A stretch of DNA of 64,000 nucleotides, from the NCBI RefSeq assembly GCF_007752935.1, contig NZ_CP036319.1, forward strand, positions 186,001 through 250,000, written 5' to 3'. Position 1 is the first letter of the stretch. Each line of letters starts with the position of its first letter. A program made the translations under genes and the position numbers. Positions 1-8,616 of the stretch are shown piece after piece. The notes under the pieces are model-generated. The model was not told the origin of the DNA. It searched no databases and was given only the letters and a program-made list of their open reading frames with translations. The stretch comes from Crateriforma conspicua. Its GTDB lineage: Bacteria > Planctomycetota > Planctomycetia > Pirellulales > Pirellulaceae.

Positions 1-736
1 GCGTTTCGATCGAGGACAATGAGTATTGGTTGAAGTAGTCCCGAGGCGCCACCATGGGGTAGTGCGGACGAACGAATCCGACGGCCAAAAAGAAAGGCTG
101 ATCGGCATGTTCACGAAGCAATTCGATGCTTTTCGCTGCCGATTTGGCGTCCGGTTGGTCATCGCCGGAACCGTCGTATTGAACTGTCACAAACATGCGG
201 TGCGGCATGCGGGTGGACTGACGATTCTCCGGTGCATCGGTGAAAATGTTTTGATTCAAACAGGCGTAGTCACCCGGCGTGTGGGCTTCGCGACCCGGGC
301 TGTTGAAACGTTCGGTCCAGCACGCTTCGACATCTTCGCCGTTGGTGCCGTCGATGATGTCACCGGGAACACGCATATGAAAGATCTTGCCCACCCGGGC
401 GCTGTAATACCCGTGGTCCTGCAGAAAGCCCCCCAGTGTTTTCTGGGAAGCGCCTTGGTACTTGCTGTACATGAACGACTTGCGCGACGGTAAACACCAA
501 GTTCCCTGGCAATAAGCCCTTCGGAACAACATGCCGCGGGCGGCCAGGCGATCAATGTTGGGTGTTTCGCATTGGGGATCGCCATAGCATCCCAAAACAC
601 TGGCCTTCAAATCGTCCGAGACGATCATCAGCACATTCTTGATCGGTTCACTCTCGGCGGCATGTGCCGCCGGCCCCGCGGCGGCAAAAGCGATCAAATG
701 CAATCCGCAAAACAGAATGGATGTCGTATGTTGCAT
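1..736 (-). CDS. Sulfatase (iduronate-2-sulfatase-like), N-terminal part
   Basis: Secreted sulfate-ester hydrolase; only the first 245 codons are inside the window, because the gene runs off the left edge. The ATG at 736 is followed by a hydrophobic signal peptide (about residues 1-27). The mature start has the metal-binding pair in IVSDD (residues 38-42), then TPNIDRLA (58-65) and the Cys-type sulfatase signature CLPSR at 81-85. That cysteine is the one converted to formylglycine in this family. A later VGFVRPHYP segment also fits iduronate-2-sulfatase-like members. It lies 56 bp downstream of the nucleoside hydrolase on the same strand, so they may be co-transcribed. Planctomycetes carry many such genes for sulfated polysaccharides; the actual substrate cannot be told. 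Confidence 0.88.
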   Translation of the reverse strand, partial: MQHTTSILFCGLHLIAFAAAGPAAHAAESEPIKNVLMIVSDDLKASVLGCYGDPQCETPNIDRLAARGMLFRRAYCQGTWCLPSRKSFMYSKYQGASQKTLGGFLQDHGYYSARVGKIFHMRVPGDIIDGTNGEDVEACWTERFNSPGREAHTPGDYACLNQNIFTDAPENRQSTRMPHRMFVTVQYDGSGDDQPDAKSAAKSIELLREHADQPFFLAVGFVRPHYPMVAPRDYFNQYSLSSIET

Positions 737-792
737 CGACAATCTCCACTTCAATAGGGGCGAACGTTTCATCGCCGGACGATGGTTAGTTT

Positions 793-1860
793 CTAGCGTG
801 ATGGTTCGGGTGAAACGCTGGGCGGTTGGCTGGATAGCAGCACCAATGCTTCGGTAATGCGATCGGCCTCGCCGTCAGGAATGATCAGATAGCGGTGCTT
901 TCCATTTTCCTGTGCCTTGAAGGTGGTCAGGCTGTCGTCGGCAACGGTGATGGTTCCCGGCGGCGACAGATCAAAGTAGTGGTGATCAGGGCGAATCGCG
1001 GCCAACACACTGGTCAAATCCCAGGTCGGGCGATCGTGTGGTGGCGGAATGTACAACGTGTAGGCTTCGGAAAGCGGGTGATGGTCCACATAGTCGTAGT
1101 CGTTCAAGATGCTTTGGTGCGGGTACGGCAACGCCTTGCCAATTTCAAATCCGCTCCACCAAATCGGCGTCGGCCATTGTGACGCCAGCTTCTGTGCCGC
1201 CGGTATGTCCATTTTCACGTTGTACTCTTGGTGATCGTACAGCTGGCCTTTGTCGTTCTTGATTTGTGTGAAGGCGCCCGCCATGGCTGAAACCAGAGAA
1301 ACCTTCTGACGCACCAATTCTTTCCCAGACATGGGGCTGATCGAATCGCCGGGGCTGTCCAACAGATTGGCCAAGTTGGTTGAAAAACCGACTTGTGCGA
1401 TGACCACGCTGTGATCCTTGGCGTCGGCCAAGGCTTTGCGAAGAACGGCAACCGCATCGGGGGCTTGTTTGCCGTCACGAAGGTCGTGGGGGAATCGCAG
1501 GCGGCCCGAATCGTCTTTCGCATCGGCCAGCACGTTGAAGCGACCGGCATGATTCGTCACGCCACTGTCGCAGACGCCGATCGGGACTTGGCCTCGGCCA
1601 TAAAACGTGTTGACCGCATCGGTAAACGCGGCGGCCTGTGGATGATCTTTGGTAATCGTGACGGCCAACAACTCGCATTCGCCGCGGGATTGCAAAGCGT
1701 GGATCATTCCCAGGGCCAAGACGTCGTCGCAATCGTTGCCGATGTCGGTGTCGAAGATGATCGGTACCGGAGCGTCCTGGCAACTTGCCCTTGAGCAGGC
1801 GACCAACGGGAACATGACACCAAACGTGATCAAGGCAACGACAAACGAAGCCGCTTTCAT
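793..1860 (-). CDS. Nucleoside hydrolase (IUNH family), predicted lipoprotein
   Basis: Predicted purine/pyrimidine nucleoside N-ribohydrolase or related N-glycosidase, 355 aa. The N-terminus is a lipoprotein signal with lipobox LVAC (Cys22), so it should be anchored outside the cytoplasmic membrane. The Ca2+-binding family motif appears as DTDIGNDCDD (residues 37-46), one residue longer than the usual DTDPGxDD spacing. The conserved aspartates are kept. It is followed at 56 bp by the sulfatase gene on the same strand. An exported nucleoside hydrolase next to a sulfatase suggests scavenging of extracellular material, but the true substrate is unknown. Confidence 0.85.
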   Translation of the reverse strand: MKAASFVVALITFGVMFPLVACSRASCQDAPVPIIFDTDIGNDCDDVLALGMIHALQSRGECELLAVTITKDHPQAAAFTDAVNTFYGRGQVPIGVCDSGVTNHAGRFNVLADAKDDSGRLRFPHDLRDGKQAPDAVAVLRKALADAKDHSVVIAQVGFSTNLANLLDSPGDSISPMSGKELVRQKVSLVSAMAGAFTQIKNDKGQLYDHQEYNVKMDIPAAQKLASQWPTPIWWSGFEIGKALPYPHQSILNDYDYVDHHPLSEAYTLYIPPPHDRPTWDLTSVLAAIRPDHHYFDLSPPGTITVADDSLTTFKAQENGKHRYLIIPDGEADRITEALVLLSSQPPSVSPEPSR

Positions 1861-1974
1861 GGCAGGGACTCAGGAGGGTATTGGGCGGGATGGTGGGAGT
1901 GAGCCGAGATCGTTTGAATCGACTTTCGACAAGCGTGACAGTCTAACCCAACGATTGGCGGCGGGTGGCGCACG

Positions 1975-2010
1975 AAAAAAGCCGAGCCCCAAAAGGTGGG
2001 GACTCGGCTT
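1975..2010 (-). terminator. Rho-independent terminator after the PEP-CTERM gene
   Basis: On the minus strand an AAGCCGAG...CTCGGCTT stem extended by GGGG/CCCC (one bulged base) is followed by six T. It sits about 45 bp past the PEP-CTERM stop codon and ends that transcript before the nucleoside hydrolase gene. Confidence 0.8.
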
Positions 2011-2055
2011 TCGCGTTGCGTTCAGCCGGTGTGCTGGACCGGCAAAGAAGGTCGC

Positions 2056-2868
2056 TTAGACGGCAGTTTTGATTCGTCGCTTTCGCCACGCGACCACGCC
2101 GCCCATGGTCGCCAGTGCAAACAGGCTGGATGGTTCCGGGACCGCCGCCGCATCCAAGTTGTCGATCACGATGTTATCGAACTGGTGGCGACCCACGTGG
2201 GTTTGCGACCAACGAATACTGTTGGCAACATCAAAACCTGTTGTCGATGTGAAATCAACGGTGAACGGGCCTGCGTTGTTGTTGAACGAGGCACCGGCCG
2301 AGCCAAACGCAAAGGATAGAGATCCGATGACTGAATCACTGGTATCCAGCGCCTGGAATAGGACCGTTTGGCTTGACGAAGTAGACTCGCCGGGATCGAA
2401 AAATGTGCTCAGTTGCAACGACCGAAAGTCAAAGTTGGATCCGTCGGTTTGCTCCAGAAGGAACCTGATTGCAGTGTTACCACTACCGGAGAAGGTGCCA
2501 TCAAGGTTGTCCTTGCTTGTCACATTCACGGTCGACAAGCCCGTCGACGTAGCCGATGGGTCCACATCGTTACCCGATCCATTTTGCCCATAGATGAAAT
2601 TGGAAGAAACACTACCGCTTCCGGTTGATAAAGCAGTGATACGGAACCCTTCCTCCTCATAGACATTGGAAGCAGCCGCAAGGCCGAAGGTAGGATCAGC
2701 GGTTTGACCGGAGCCGGGTGAGGCATCGATGACAAATCCCGGTACACCTTCGCCGTCGCTGAAATCCATCATGACGATTTCGGCGTTGGAGTTGCCGGCG
2801 TGACAGGCGTGAAAGACTGCGACCGTGGCGGCGAGCACAAAGCCTGCGGGTTTCATTGATATTCTCAT
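2056..2868 (-). CDS. PEP-CTERM sorting-domain protein
   Basis: Secreted protein of about 270 aa with no catalytic motif I recognise. The N-terminus has a signal peptide (MKPAGFVLAATVAVFHACHA). The C-terminus is a PEP-CTERM tail: VPEPSS, a hydrophobic stretch, then the basic end WRKRRIKTAV, which exosortase systems recognise. The middle is rich in Ser, Gly, Thr and Asn with a beta-sandwich look (repeated short hydrophobic strands, SNFDFRSLQLSTFF). I chose ATG 2868 (or 2856, same frame) because residues upstream to the GTG at 2973 are polar and unlike a signal peptide. No Shine-Dalgarno settles it. It is a lone gene, followed by a good terminator. Confidence 0.8.
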   Translation of the reverse strand: MRISMKPAGFVLAATVAVFHACHAGNSNAEIVMMDFSDGEGVPGFVIDASPGSGQTADPTFGLAAASNVYEEEGFRITALSTGSGSVSSNFIYGQNGSGNDVDPSATSTGLSTVNVTSKDNLDGTFSGSGNTAIRFLLEQTDGSNFDFRSLQLSTFFDPGESTSSSQTVLFQALDTSDSVIGSLSFAFGSAGASFNNNAGPFTVDFTSTTGFDVANSIRWSQTHVGRHQFDNIVIDNLDAAAVPEPSSLFALATMGGVVAWRKRRIKTAV

Positions 2869-2976
2869 CGGAGGTGTGATGCTATTTCTAATGGTCGTGA
2901 GTCTACTAGCCGGGGGGCTGTATTCTGTGTGGATTTGATGAAATCCAATTGGATTCCGTCGAAACTTGTTCACTGT

Positions 2977-5190
2977 TTAATCGTCGTCATCATCGTCGTT
3001 TCCGAACGCACGGCCGTTCCCGGTGGCAAGTTGTTCCAACGTTGCATCGGGGGGAATTTGCAGATGCAGACTGAGTTGTCGCAGGGCTGCAAGCGGGCTG
3101 CCGGGAACCCCTTCGTTCAATTCATCCAGACGCGCTTTGACGTGCAGCTTGTCCAACGATTCCGGCATCACTTCGTAGACCGATTCGTACCAGAAACCGG
3201 CGCGATCCAACGCACCTTGCTTGTACACGCCGGCCTTTGCACGCTGGCCGAGTTCCCACCACATGTCGCCTAGAGCGACCTGTTCGCCGACGTTGGCCGC
3301 ACCTTGCAAGTCGCGCTGCGCCGCGGTTTGCAACGCTTCGATACCGCCTTGGGTTAGCAACGGCAAACCGGTTTGCCAATCGCCTTTGATGAAGCAAAGA
3401 AAGCGTCCGACCGATGAAGCGGCATCGCCGTCGCTGTCGTCTTGCCGGAACAGAGCCAATTGTTCCGCTGCGTCGGCATAACGTTGCTTGGTCGATGACA
3501 AAAGACTGCTTAGCCGTGTCCACAATTTTTGAGGGTCGACTTCATTTCGGTTGCGAAGATTCAATTGATAACGATTGCCCGAATCCGACTTTTGCATCGC
3601 CGCGGCCATGCTGGCCAGCTTGCCGCAGCCGTCATAGTCGTCTTGCAGGATTCCGTCACGGATCGTCACCACGGCCCGCTTGGCAAATTCGCTGGCCGCG
3701 CGTCGCGCGTTGTCGTTTCGCATGTTCCGTTCGGCAAACGCCGCAAGCGCCGTTGCGTTGACTTCGTACGGGTCGACGGCAAAACGTTGAACTCGTGAAT
3801 CGACGGCTCGCAGTAATGATCGGATGTCTCCGGTATCGACGGCCAGCTTCATCGCGGCGGATCGCAGCGCGTAGGCTCCCGCCGGATCGGCTTCTAGTCG
3901 TTCCGCCTGGATCAACATTTCGCTCAGGATTTTGCGTTTCTGCGTCAGCTGTTCTGCTTCGCGAATGCGATCGGCATAGATGTCCTGCAGCCGTTTGCCC
4001 GCACGATTGATTTCTTCGCGGCTGGGTTTCATTTCATTCAGACGCTCGACGGCTCGGCCGCGGGGCCGCGAGCCTTGCGAAACTGTTGCGGTCGTGGTCC
4101 GTGGCGTGCTTGGCGATGTTGCCGCCGCCGTCGTCGTGGAGACGGTTGATGTCATCGCGTTGCTCGCGACGGGACCGACATCGGGATCGCGATGAATTTG
4201 AGCGGCCCGGAAAGGTTCCCCCGATTCATAGCTCATCGCGGCGGCCAATTGACTCGCGCCCACGCCGCTGGAAAGAAACGTTGTGTAGCCGTTGGCCCAT
4301 GCGCCCAGGATGCCGTCGCCACGTTGGGCGCCCAACAGGTCTTTGAAATCACGGCGATCGGGTGGATCGAAATCTTTAGGCTGGGTCCACTCCACCGCCA
4401 AGCCGTCTTGGACCTCGACCAGCATCAACGTGTCGCCCAGACCGTCTTCGATCCGAACATCACGTGGGGCACGGTTTTCGCCAAAGATGAAGGCCTCGTG
4501 TGCTGGCAGCAACCAATTCGTCTTGGTGTCAAATCGTTCCGGCGAGACGTACACATCCGGAATGTATTTCAGCAATTCCTTGTTCTTGCCACGGTTCCAC
4601 GGCAATGTTGGATCGAACTGGTCATACAGATCCTGGTAACCGAGATACGGCAGCAGGCTGACGCGCCAAGACAACGTCGGGAAGCCTTCGTGCACCATTG
4701 CGGCGGTGGGCAATCGACCGTTGTCGTCCTTGTAAGAAATCAACGCCTCGGTGATGGCTTCCAAGTTTTTGATCGCCATCGCCCGGCGTTGCTGATCGTC
4801 CAGCGGCGCTTCGGGCTTGCGTTGTTCGATCGGTTGCATGCCGGTCGACGGCGCGTCGTCCGGGGTGGCGTCGCCGGCCGGTGGATTGGCGGATTCTTGC
4901 GCAGCGGGGGCCGGCTTCGACGGAGCCTGTGCCGCGGCCGCAACCTTCTTTTCCGGTGCCGGTTGGGCGGCGGGCTTTGGCGCGGGTCGCGACGCGGGCG
5001 GATCCGGTTCGTCGCCGTCGGCTTGCGGACGTACTCGCATCGCGGCCCGCATCATTTTGTCTTCGGCACTTTCGCCACATCCCGGCAAGGTGCCAAAAAG
5101 GACCAGCGCGATGAACGTCAGCGACCATCGACGGGCAATGTCTCGACGCGAAATACTGCAAAGGGACATGAGGAAAACTCGTGGGGTCAT
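2977..5190 (-). CDS. DUF1559-containing lipoprotein
   Basis: Large exported lipoprotein of about 737 aa. A basic N-terminus and hydrophobic segment end in lipobox LPGC, followed by a low-complexity Pro/Ala-rich linker (about residues 50-120). A DUF1559-like module follows: NLEAITEALISYKDDNGRLP, PTLSWRVSLLPYLG, then FIFGENRAPRDVRIEDGLGDTLM. The C-terminal half is helical and repetitive and ends in a run of acidic residues (NDDDDDD). DUF1559 usually follows a pilin-like helix; here a lipid anchor replaces it. The start at ATG 5190 overlaps the upstream stop as TGATG, implying translational coupling. It is the last gene of a three-gene operon with the zinc-ribbon/PilM-like and DUF1573 proteins. 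Function unknown. Confidence 0.75.
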   Translation of the reverse strand: MTPRVFLMSLCSISRRDIARRWSLTFIALVLFGTLPGCGESAEDKMMRAAMRVRPQADGDEPDPPASRPAPKPAAQPAPEKKVAAAAQAPSKPAPAAQESANPPAGDATPDDAPSTGMQPIEQRKPEAPLDDQQRRAMAIKNLEAITEALISYKDDNGRLPTAAMVHEGFPTLSWRVSLLPYLGYQDLYDQFDPTLPWNRGKNKELLKYIPDVYVSPERFDTKTNWLLPAHEAFIFGENRAPRDVRIEDGLGDTLMLVEVQDGLAVEWTQPKDFDPPDRRDFKDLLGAQRGDGILGAWANGYTTFLSSGVGASQLAAAMSYESGEPFRAAQIHRDPDVGPVASNAMTSTVSTTTAAATSPSTPRTTTATVSQGSRPRGRAVERLNEMKPSREEINRAGKRLQDIYADRIREAEQLTQKRKILSEMLIQAERLEADPAGAYALRSAAMKLAVDTGDIRSLLRAVDSRVQRFAVDPYEVNATALAAFAERNMRNDNARRAASEFAKRAVVTIRDGILQDDYDGCGKLASMAAAMQKSDSGNRYQLNLRNRNEVDPQKLWTRLSSLLSSTKQRYADAAEQLALFRQDDSDGDAASSVGRFLCFIKGDWQTGLPLLTQGGIEALQTAAQRDLQGAANVGEQVALGDMWWELGQRAKAGVYKQGALDRAGFWYESVYEVMPESLDKLHVKARLDELNEGVPGSPLAALRQLSLHLQIPPDATLEQLATGNGRAFGNDDDDDD

Positions 5191-7334
5191 CAAGACGTGG
5201 CGGCCAGCATGACGCGGCGGATCCAAGCATGCGCTAAACACGCGCCGCCGAAGCACCAGGTCTGTTGCACTTGAAAATGTTCATTCTCGCCCAGTCCTTC
5301 GCCGGCGATACGTTCCAATCGGCCGCGAAGCGCCGCCAATTTCTGTTCCACCGGGTCGTACATATCAGCAGGCTTGGGCAACGCGGCGGGGTTGCACTTC
5401 AGTTTCTCCGCCTCTTCCTTGGTCTGTTGAGAGATTCGGGCCAGAACACTGGTCAGTTCTTCGCTGCCCGAATCGATGGTCCAGTACCAGCAATGCTCGG
5501 CCGATACAAACGCCAAGCGTGTCGATGAGGCTCCGGCATCGATCAGGGCGACCGATGGGACTTTGGCCAATCCGCCAACGGGTTCGATTTCTTCTTCGAA
5601 AACGTCTTGGAATTCGAACGCGGCAAAGTTCACCAGGGCGACCGATTCGTTTTGCAGTCCGACGACGTTCAGGCCGCTGTCTTTCAGCAGGTCCATCCGA
5701 ATTTGGACCAAGTGTTTCTTTGCGGCGGCAATCAGCGCCGGTCGACCCTTGGATTCGTCTTCGCCCAGCTGGCCCACATAGGTGACCACGTCCAAATCTT
5801 CGATCGGGATCGGAATCTGTTGCCGTGTTTCCTGTTCGATCAAGTTGGCGACCATCTTGTCCTTGACCGGTGGAAGAGTCAGAAAGCGACTGACCACTTG
5901 GCTGGACGAAAAACTGGAAAAGACATCGGTGTCACCGACATCAATGGTCTCCAGCATCTTTTCGATCGCGGCTTTGATGATGACCGGTTCTCGTTGGTCA
6001 TTGCCCACGCGACAAACCGGGCTTTCCAATTCCGCAAAGTAGGTTTGCACCACCACGGGGCGGTCGTCGGACTTTTCCTTGCGCAGAAGGACCGCGTGGA
6101 TGGTCGACGTTCCGATGTCGATTCCCCAGCAAGTCGTCCGCCCGCGACCGCCCAGTCCGCCCAGCAACCGTTTTTTCATTCCCAACGCACGGTCGATTCG
6201 TGCCAGCCCCAAACCCTGAAGAGCCAACCCCGTGGCGACGGCAAAACGTCCGGGCCGACGGCGAAAATCGGGTGCGGCTTGAGTATCGATTGATTTGGGT
6301 AAGGCAAACAACGCCGCGTCACCGCCAAGCCAAGCGGTCGGCGGCGCAAGGTAGGACGGTGAAGCCCGTCGCTGGTCTTGCGGTGCCTTCTTCAATCGCG
6401 CCGCCAGATCGTTGACCAACTGGGTGGCACGTCCGTCGTGCGGTGAGTCTTTGGAATAGCGTACCGCGATGCGTCCCAACGTGGCGGTGGCGTAGGGTTC
6501 GGGTTCGAATTGAGATGCCAGCCAGTGGATGTTGCGAATTCGATTCAGTTCGGTGGCGTGTTCATCATCACGACAGAATTCGGGAATCGCTTCCAGCTTG
6601 GCCAACGCGCCCAAGTAGTCGTGTCGAGCGGCGCGACGACTGACGCTCTTGATCAGTTTCCCGGCCGCCTGTTGTGCCAGCTTCGTGTACTTCGGATCGC
6701 CCGGCACGAGTTCCAACAGCTGTTCCAACAAGTGTCCGGCTGTGGCCCAATCCTTGTGTTCGATTCTTTCGGACAGTTCGCCTCGTAGGGCGGAAACCTG
6801 GTCAACGTGGTGACGACTGACCCGAAGAATGCGTTGGGCTTCTTCGGTCAGAAGCGATTCGGAAACCTTGCTCAGGCTTTCAACCACTTGGGTGTATTGG
6901 CGCGATTGGAATGCCTGTTGAGCCAACTGCAATCGTTGCTGCGTGTCCGATTGAAGGCTGTTGGAGATGCCTTCGACTTTCTCAATGGCCTTCTTGGCAT
7001 GGTCGGCCAAATCGCGATAGCGGACGTCGGTTTGATTGGCGACACGATTCAGCAAAGCCAACGATTCTTTGAAATCATTTTGCTTTGTCTTGTCGATGGC
7101 CATCGCCATCCAGCTTTCCAACTGCGCACGGTGCTTCTGAACCGCGGCATTCAGGTCCGCGCCGCATGACCCACAAAACTTTTGATCCAACAGGACTGGT
7201 TTGCCGCATTGGATGCACGATTCATACAGACTGTGTCCACAACTAGCGCAAAATTTCGCGGACGGGTCGTTGGCATGTTGGCACGCGACACAGGCGATGC
7301 GGGTGGACCCGGCGGCAGAGGCAGGCGGATTCAT
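5190..7334 (-). CDS. Double zinc ribbon protein with PilM-like actin-fold ATPase domain
   Basis: Predicted cytoplasmic protein of about 714 aa. The first ~62 residues carry two zinc ribbons: CVAC...CASC and CIQC...CGSC. A long helical, TPR-like middle follows (about residues 65-350). The C-terminal half resembles PilM/FtsA-type ATPases: GIDIGTSTIHAV (phosphate-1 loop), ETRQQIPIPIEDLDVVTYVG (the PilM-type segment after the Q-rich loop) and LIDAGASSTRLAF (phosphate-2 loop). PilM is the cytoplasmic platform of type IV pili. ATG 7334 overlaps the upstream gene's TGA (ATGA), so I prefer it to the longer reading. Being next to DUF1559 proteins, some with pilin-type N-termini, it may serve a pilus-like or secretion-like assembly. 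That role is inference. Confidence 0.75.
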   Translation of the reverse strand: MNPPASAAGSTRIACVACQHANDPSAKFCASCGHSLYESCIQCGKPVLLDQKFCGSCGADLNAAVQKHRAQLESWMAMAIDKTKQNDFKESLALLNRVANQTDVRYRDLADHAKKAIEKVEGISNSLQSDTQQRLQLAQQAFQSRQYTQVVESLSKVSESLLTEEAQRILRVSRHHVDQVSALRGELSERIEHKDWATAGHLLEQLLELVPGDPKYTKLAQQAAGKLIKSVSRRAARHDYLGALAKLEAIPEFCRDDEHATELNRIRNIHWLASQFEPEPYATATLGRIAVRYSKDSPHDGRATQLVNDLAARLKKAPQDQRRASPSYLAPPTAWLGGDAALFALPKSIDTQAAPDFRRRPGRFAVATGLALQGLGLARIDRALGMKKRLLGGLGGRGRTTCWGIDIGTSTIHAVLLRKEKSDDRPVVVQTYFAELESPVCRVGNDQREPVIIKAAIEKMLETIDVGDTDVFSSFSSSQVVSRFLTLPPVKDKMVANLIEQETRQQIPIPIEDLDVVTYVGQLGEDESKGRPALIAAAKKHLVQIRMDLLKDSGLNVVGLQNESVALVNFAAFEFQDVFEEEIEPVGGLAKVPSVALIDAGASSTRLAFVSAEHCWYWTIDSGSEELTSVLARISQQTKEEAEKLKCNPAALPKPADMYDPVEQKLAALRGRLERIAGEGLGENEHFQVQQTWCFGGACLAHAWIRRVMLAATS

Positions 7335-8521
7335 GATTTCTCCAGTTCGACCACACATCCTTGAACGGGAAACCAATTCGACAGTCCGGGCGTGTCGGGA
7401 TCGCCGACCTGCACGTAGCCTTGCTTGTTGTCCAGGTTAAAGATGGCTGGTGTCGCGCCGGCGGGGACTTCGATCGTTAGTCGATAATTGCCCTCCTTGG
7501 CCAACGGTTTCATCGATGCCTGCAACGATTCGGGTTCGACCTTCAGCACCTTCAATTGGCGATCCAAACGGTCTCGTTGCCGGACCAGCACGTGGGTGAC
7601 GTGCTGGCGGTCGTTGACCATCGTGCCCAGTTCCAGGCCGGTTTGGGAATGAATGTCGGGGCTGTGAAAGCTGATCGCTTGGTGAACACGACCGGTGATG
7701 GTGGCTTCGCGGACCATCGTTTCGTCGTTGTCCGTTTGGCGGAAGGTCAAGGTCGCCGGGATTTCAAAGATCCCCGACGATGCGGACACGCATGACAATT
7801 CGACTTTCCAAGCCGACCAGGCTTCGGCATCGGCCAGGCGGCTTTCCTTGGTTGGGTCCAATTGAGTGACGTTCCACTGCAGGCCTTCGGCATCGGATTG
7901 GATGTTTTCCAGAATCACGTCGCCGGGCAATTGGCTGTAATACAGAAACGATCCCTGGTTGGGCTGTCCTGGATTGGCCGCTTGCAAGGGGATCGATTCG
8001 GGCGCGACCAAGCGTGCGCGGATCGTGCCTTCGATGGTCAGCTTGATGGTGGGGCGACCGGGATCATTGGTTTCGATCCGGGCGGTTTGTTCGTAATGTT
8101 CGGCTTGATAGCCCGTGTTCCATTGCAACGTGACGTCGGTGGATTCACCCGGCATCAGAAGTTTCTGCTGAACGTTGCCGACCGTGCATTTGCAAGTGGT
8201 ATCGGTCACGTCCAAGGTCAGCGGCGCTTCGCCTTGATTGGTGACACGAAATTGGTGGGTCGCGGTGACGTGGGGATCCAGCATCCCGAAATGATGACGT
8301 GTCGCATCCACGGTGGCTTTGGGTTGTGCCGTGTCCGCGTTTTGCTTGCGGTCCATTTCGTGCTGACGAAGGGCGGCAACACGGGCTTCGTATTCGGCAC
8401 GGCGGTGGTCCGGAACGCCGTAGGGCTTGTAGCGAACGATCAGGGTCAACGATGCGGCGACCAGGCCGATGAAAGCAAGCCCGCCCAGTGTGGCAAGAAG
8501 GCTTTTGGAAAACCGAGACAT
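7331..8521 (-). CDS. Membrane-anchored DUF1573 protein
   Basis: 396 aa. An N-terminal transmembrane anchor (about residues 8-29) is followed by a periplasmic/paryphoplasmic part. A DUF1573 immunoglobulin-like domain spans about residues 75-170: HHFGMLDPHVTATHQFRVTN, then TTCKCTV with a CxC typical of planctomycete DUF1573 proteins, then TDVTLQWNTG. The remainder looks like further beta-sandwich domains. It is the first gene of the operon, and its TGA overlaps the ATG of the zinc-ribbon/PilM-like gene. A strong terminator lies just upstream, separating it from the pseudopilin gene. It may be the extracytoplasmic partner of the PilM-like ATPase. Confidence 0.75.
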   Translation of the reverse strand: MSRFSKSLLATLGGLAFIGLVAASLTLIVRYKPYGVPDHRRAEYEARVAALRQHEMDRKQNADTAQPKATVDATRHHFGMLDPHVTATHQFRVTNQGEAPLTLDVTDTTCKCTVGNVQQKLLMPGESTDVTLQWNTGYQAEHYEQTARIETNDPGRPTIKLTIEGTIRARLVAPESIPLQAANPGQPNQGSFLYYSQLPGDVILENIQSDAEGLQWNVTQLDPTKESRLADAEAWSAWKVELSCVSASSGIFEIPATLTFRQTDNDETMVREATITGRVHQAISFHSPDIHSQTGLELGTMVNDRQHVTHVLVRQRDRLDRQLKVLKVEPESLQASMKPLAKEGNYRLTIEVPAGATPAIFNLDNKQGYVQVGDPDTPGLSNWFPVQGCVVELEKS

Positions 8522-8559
8522 AACGGACTACAGAAAGCAATGAAGGTCAAATCAAAGAA

Positions 8560-8588
8560 ACCCTCGCCACCATGACGGTGGCGAGGGT
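8560..8588 (-). terminator. Rho-independent terminator after DUF1559 pseudopilin gene
   Basis: Perfect 12-bp stem ACCCTCGCCACC/GGTGGCGAGGGT with a 5-nt loop; on the minus strand it is followed by TTTCTTTG. It ends the 8617-9891 gene. Confidence 0.85.
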
Positions 8589-8616
8589 CGTGGTATTCAA
8601 GGTCAGGACGCGAGGA

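Noticed and set aside
26-493. 155-codon plus-strand frame at the left edge
   Set aside because: Antisense of the sulfatase, which has the CLPSR signature and a signal peptide on the minus strand.
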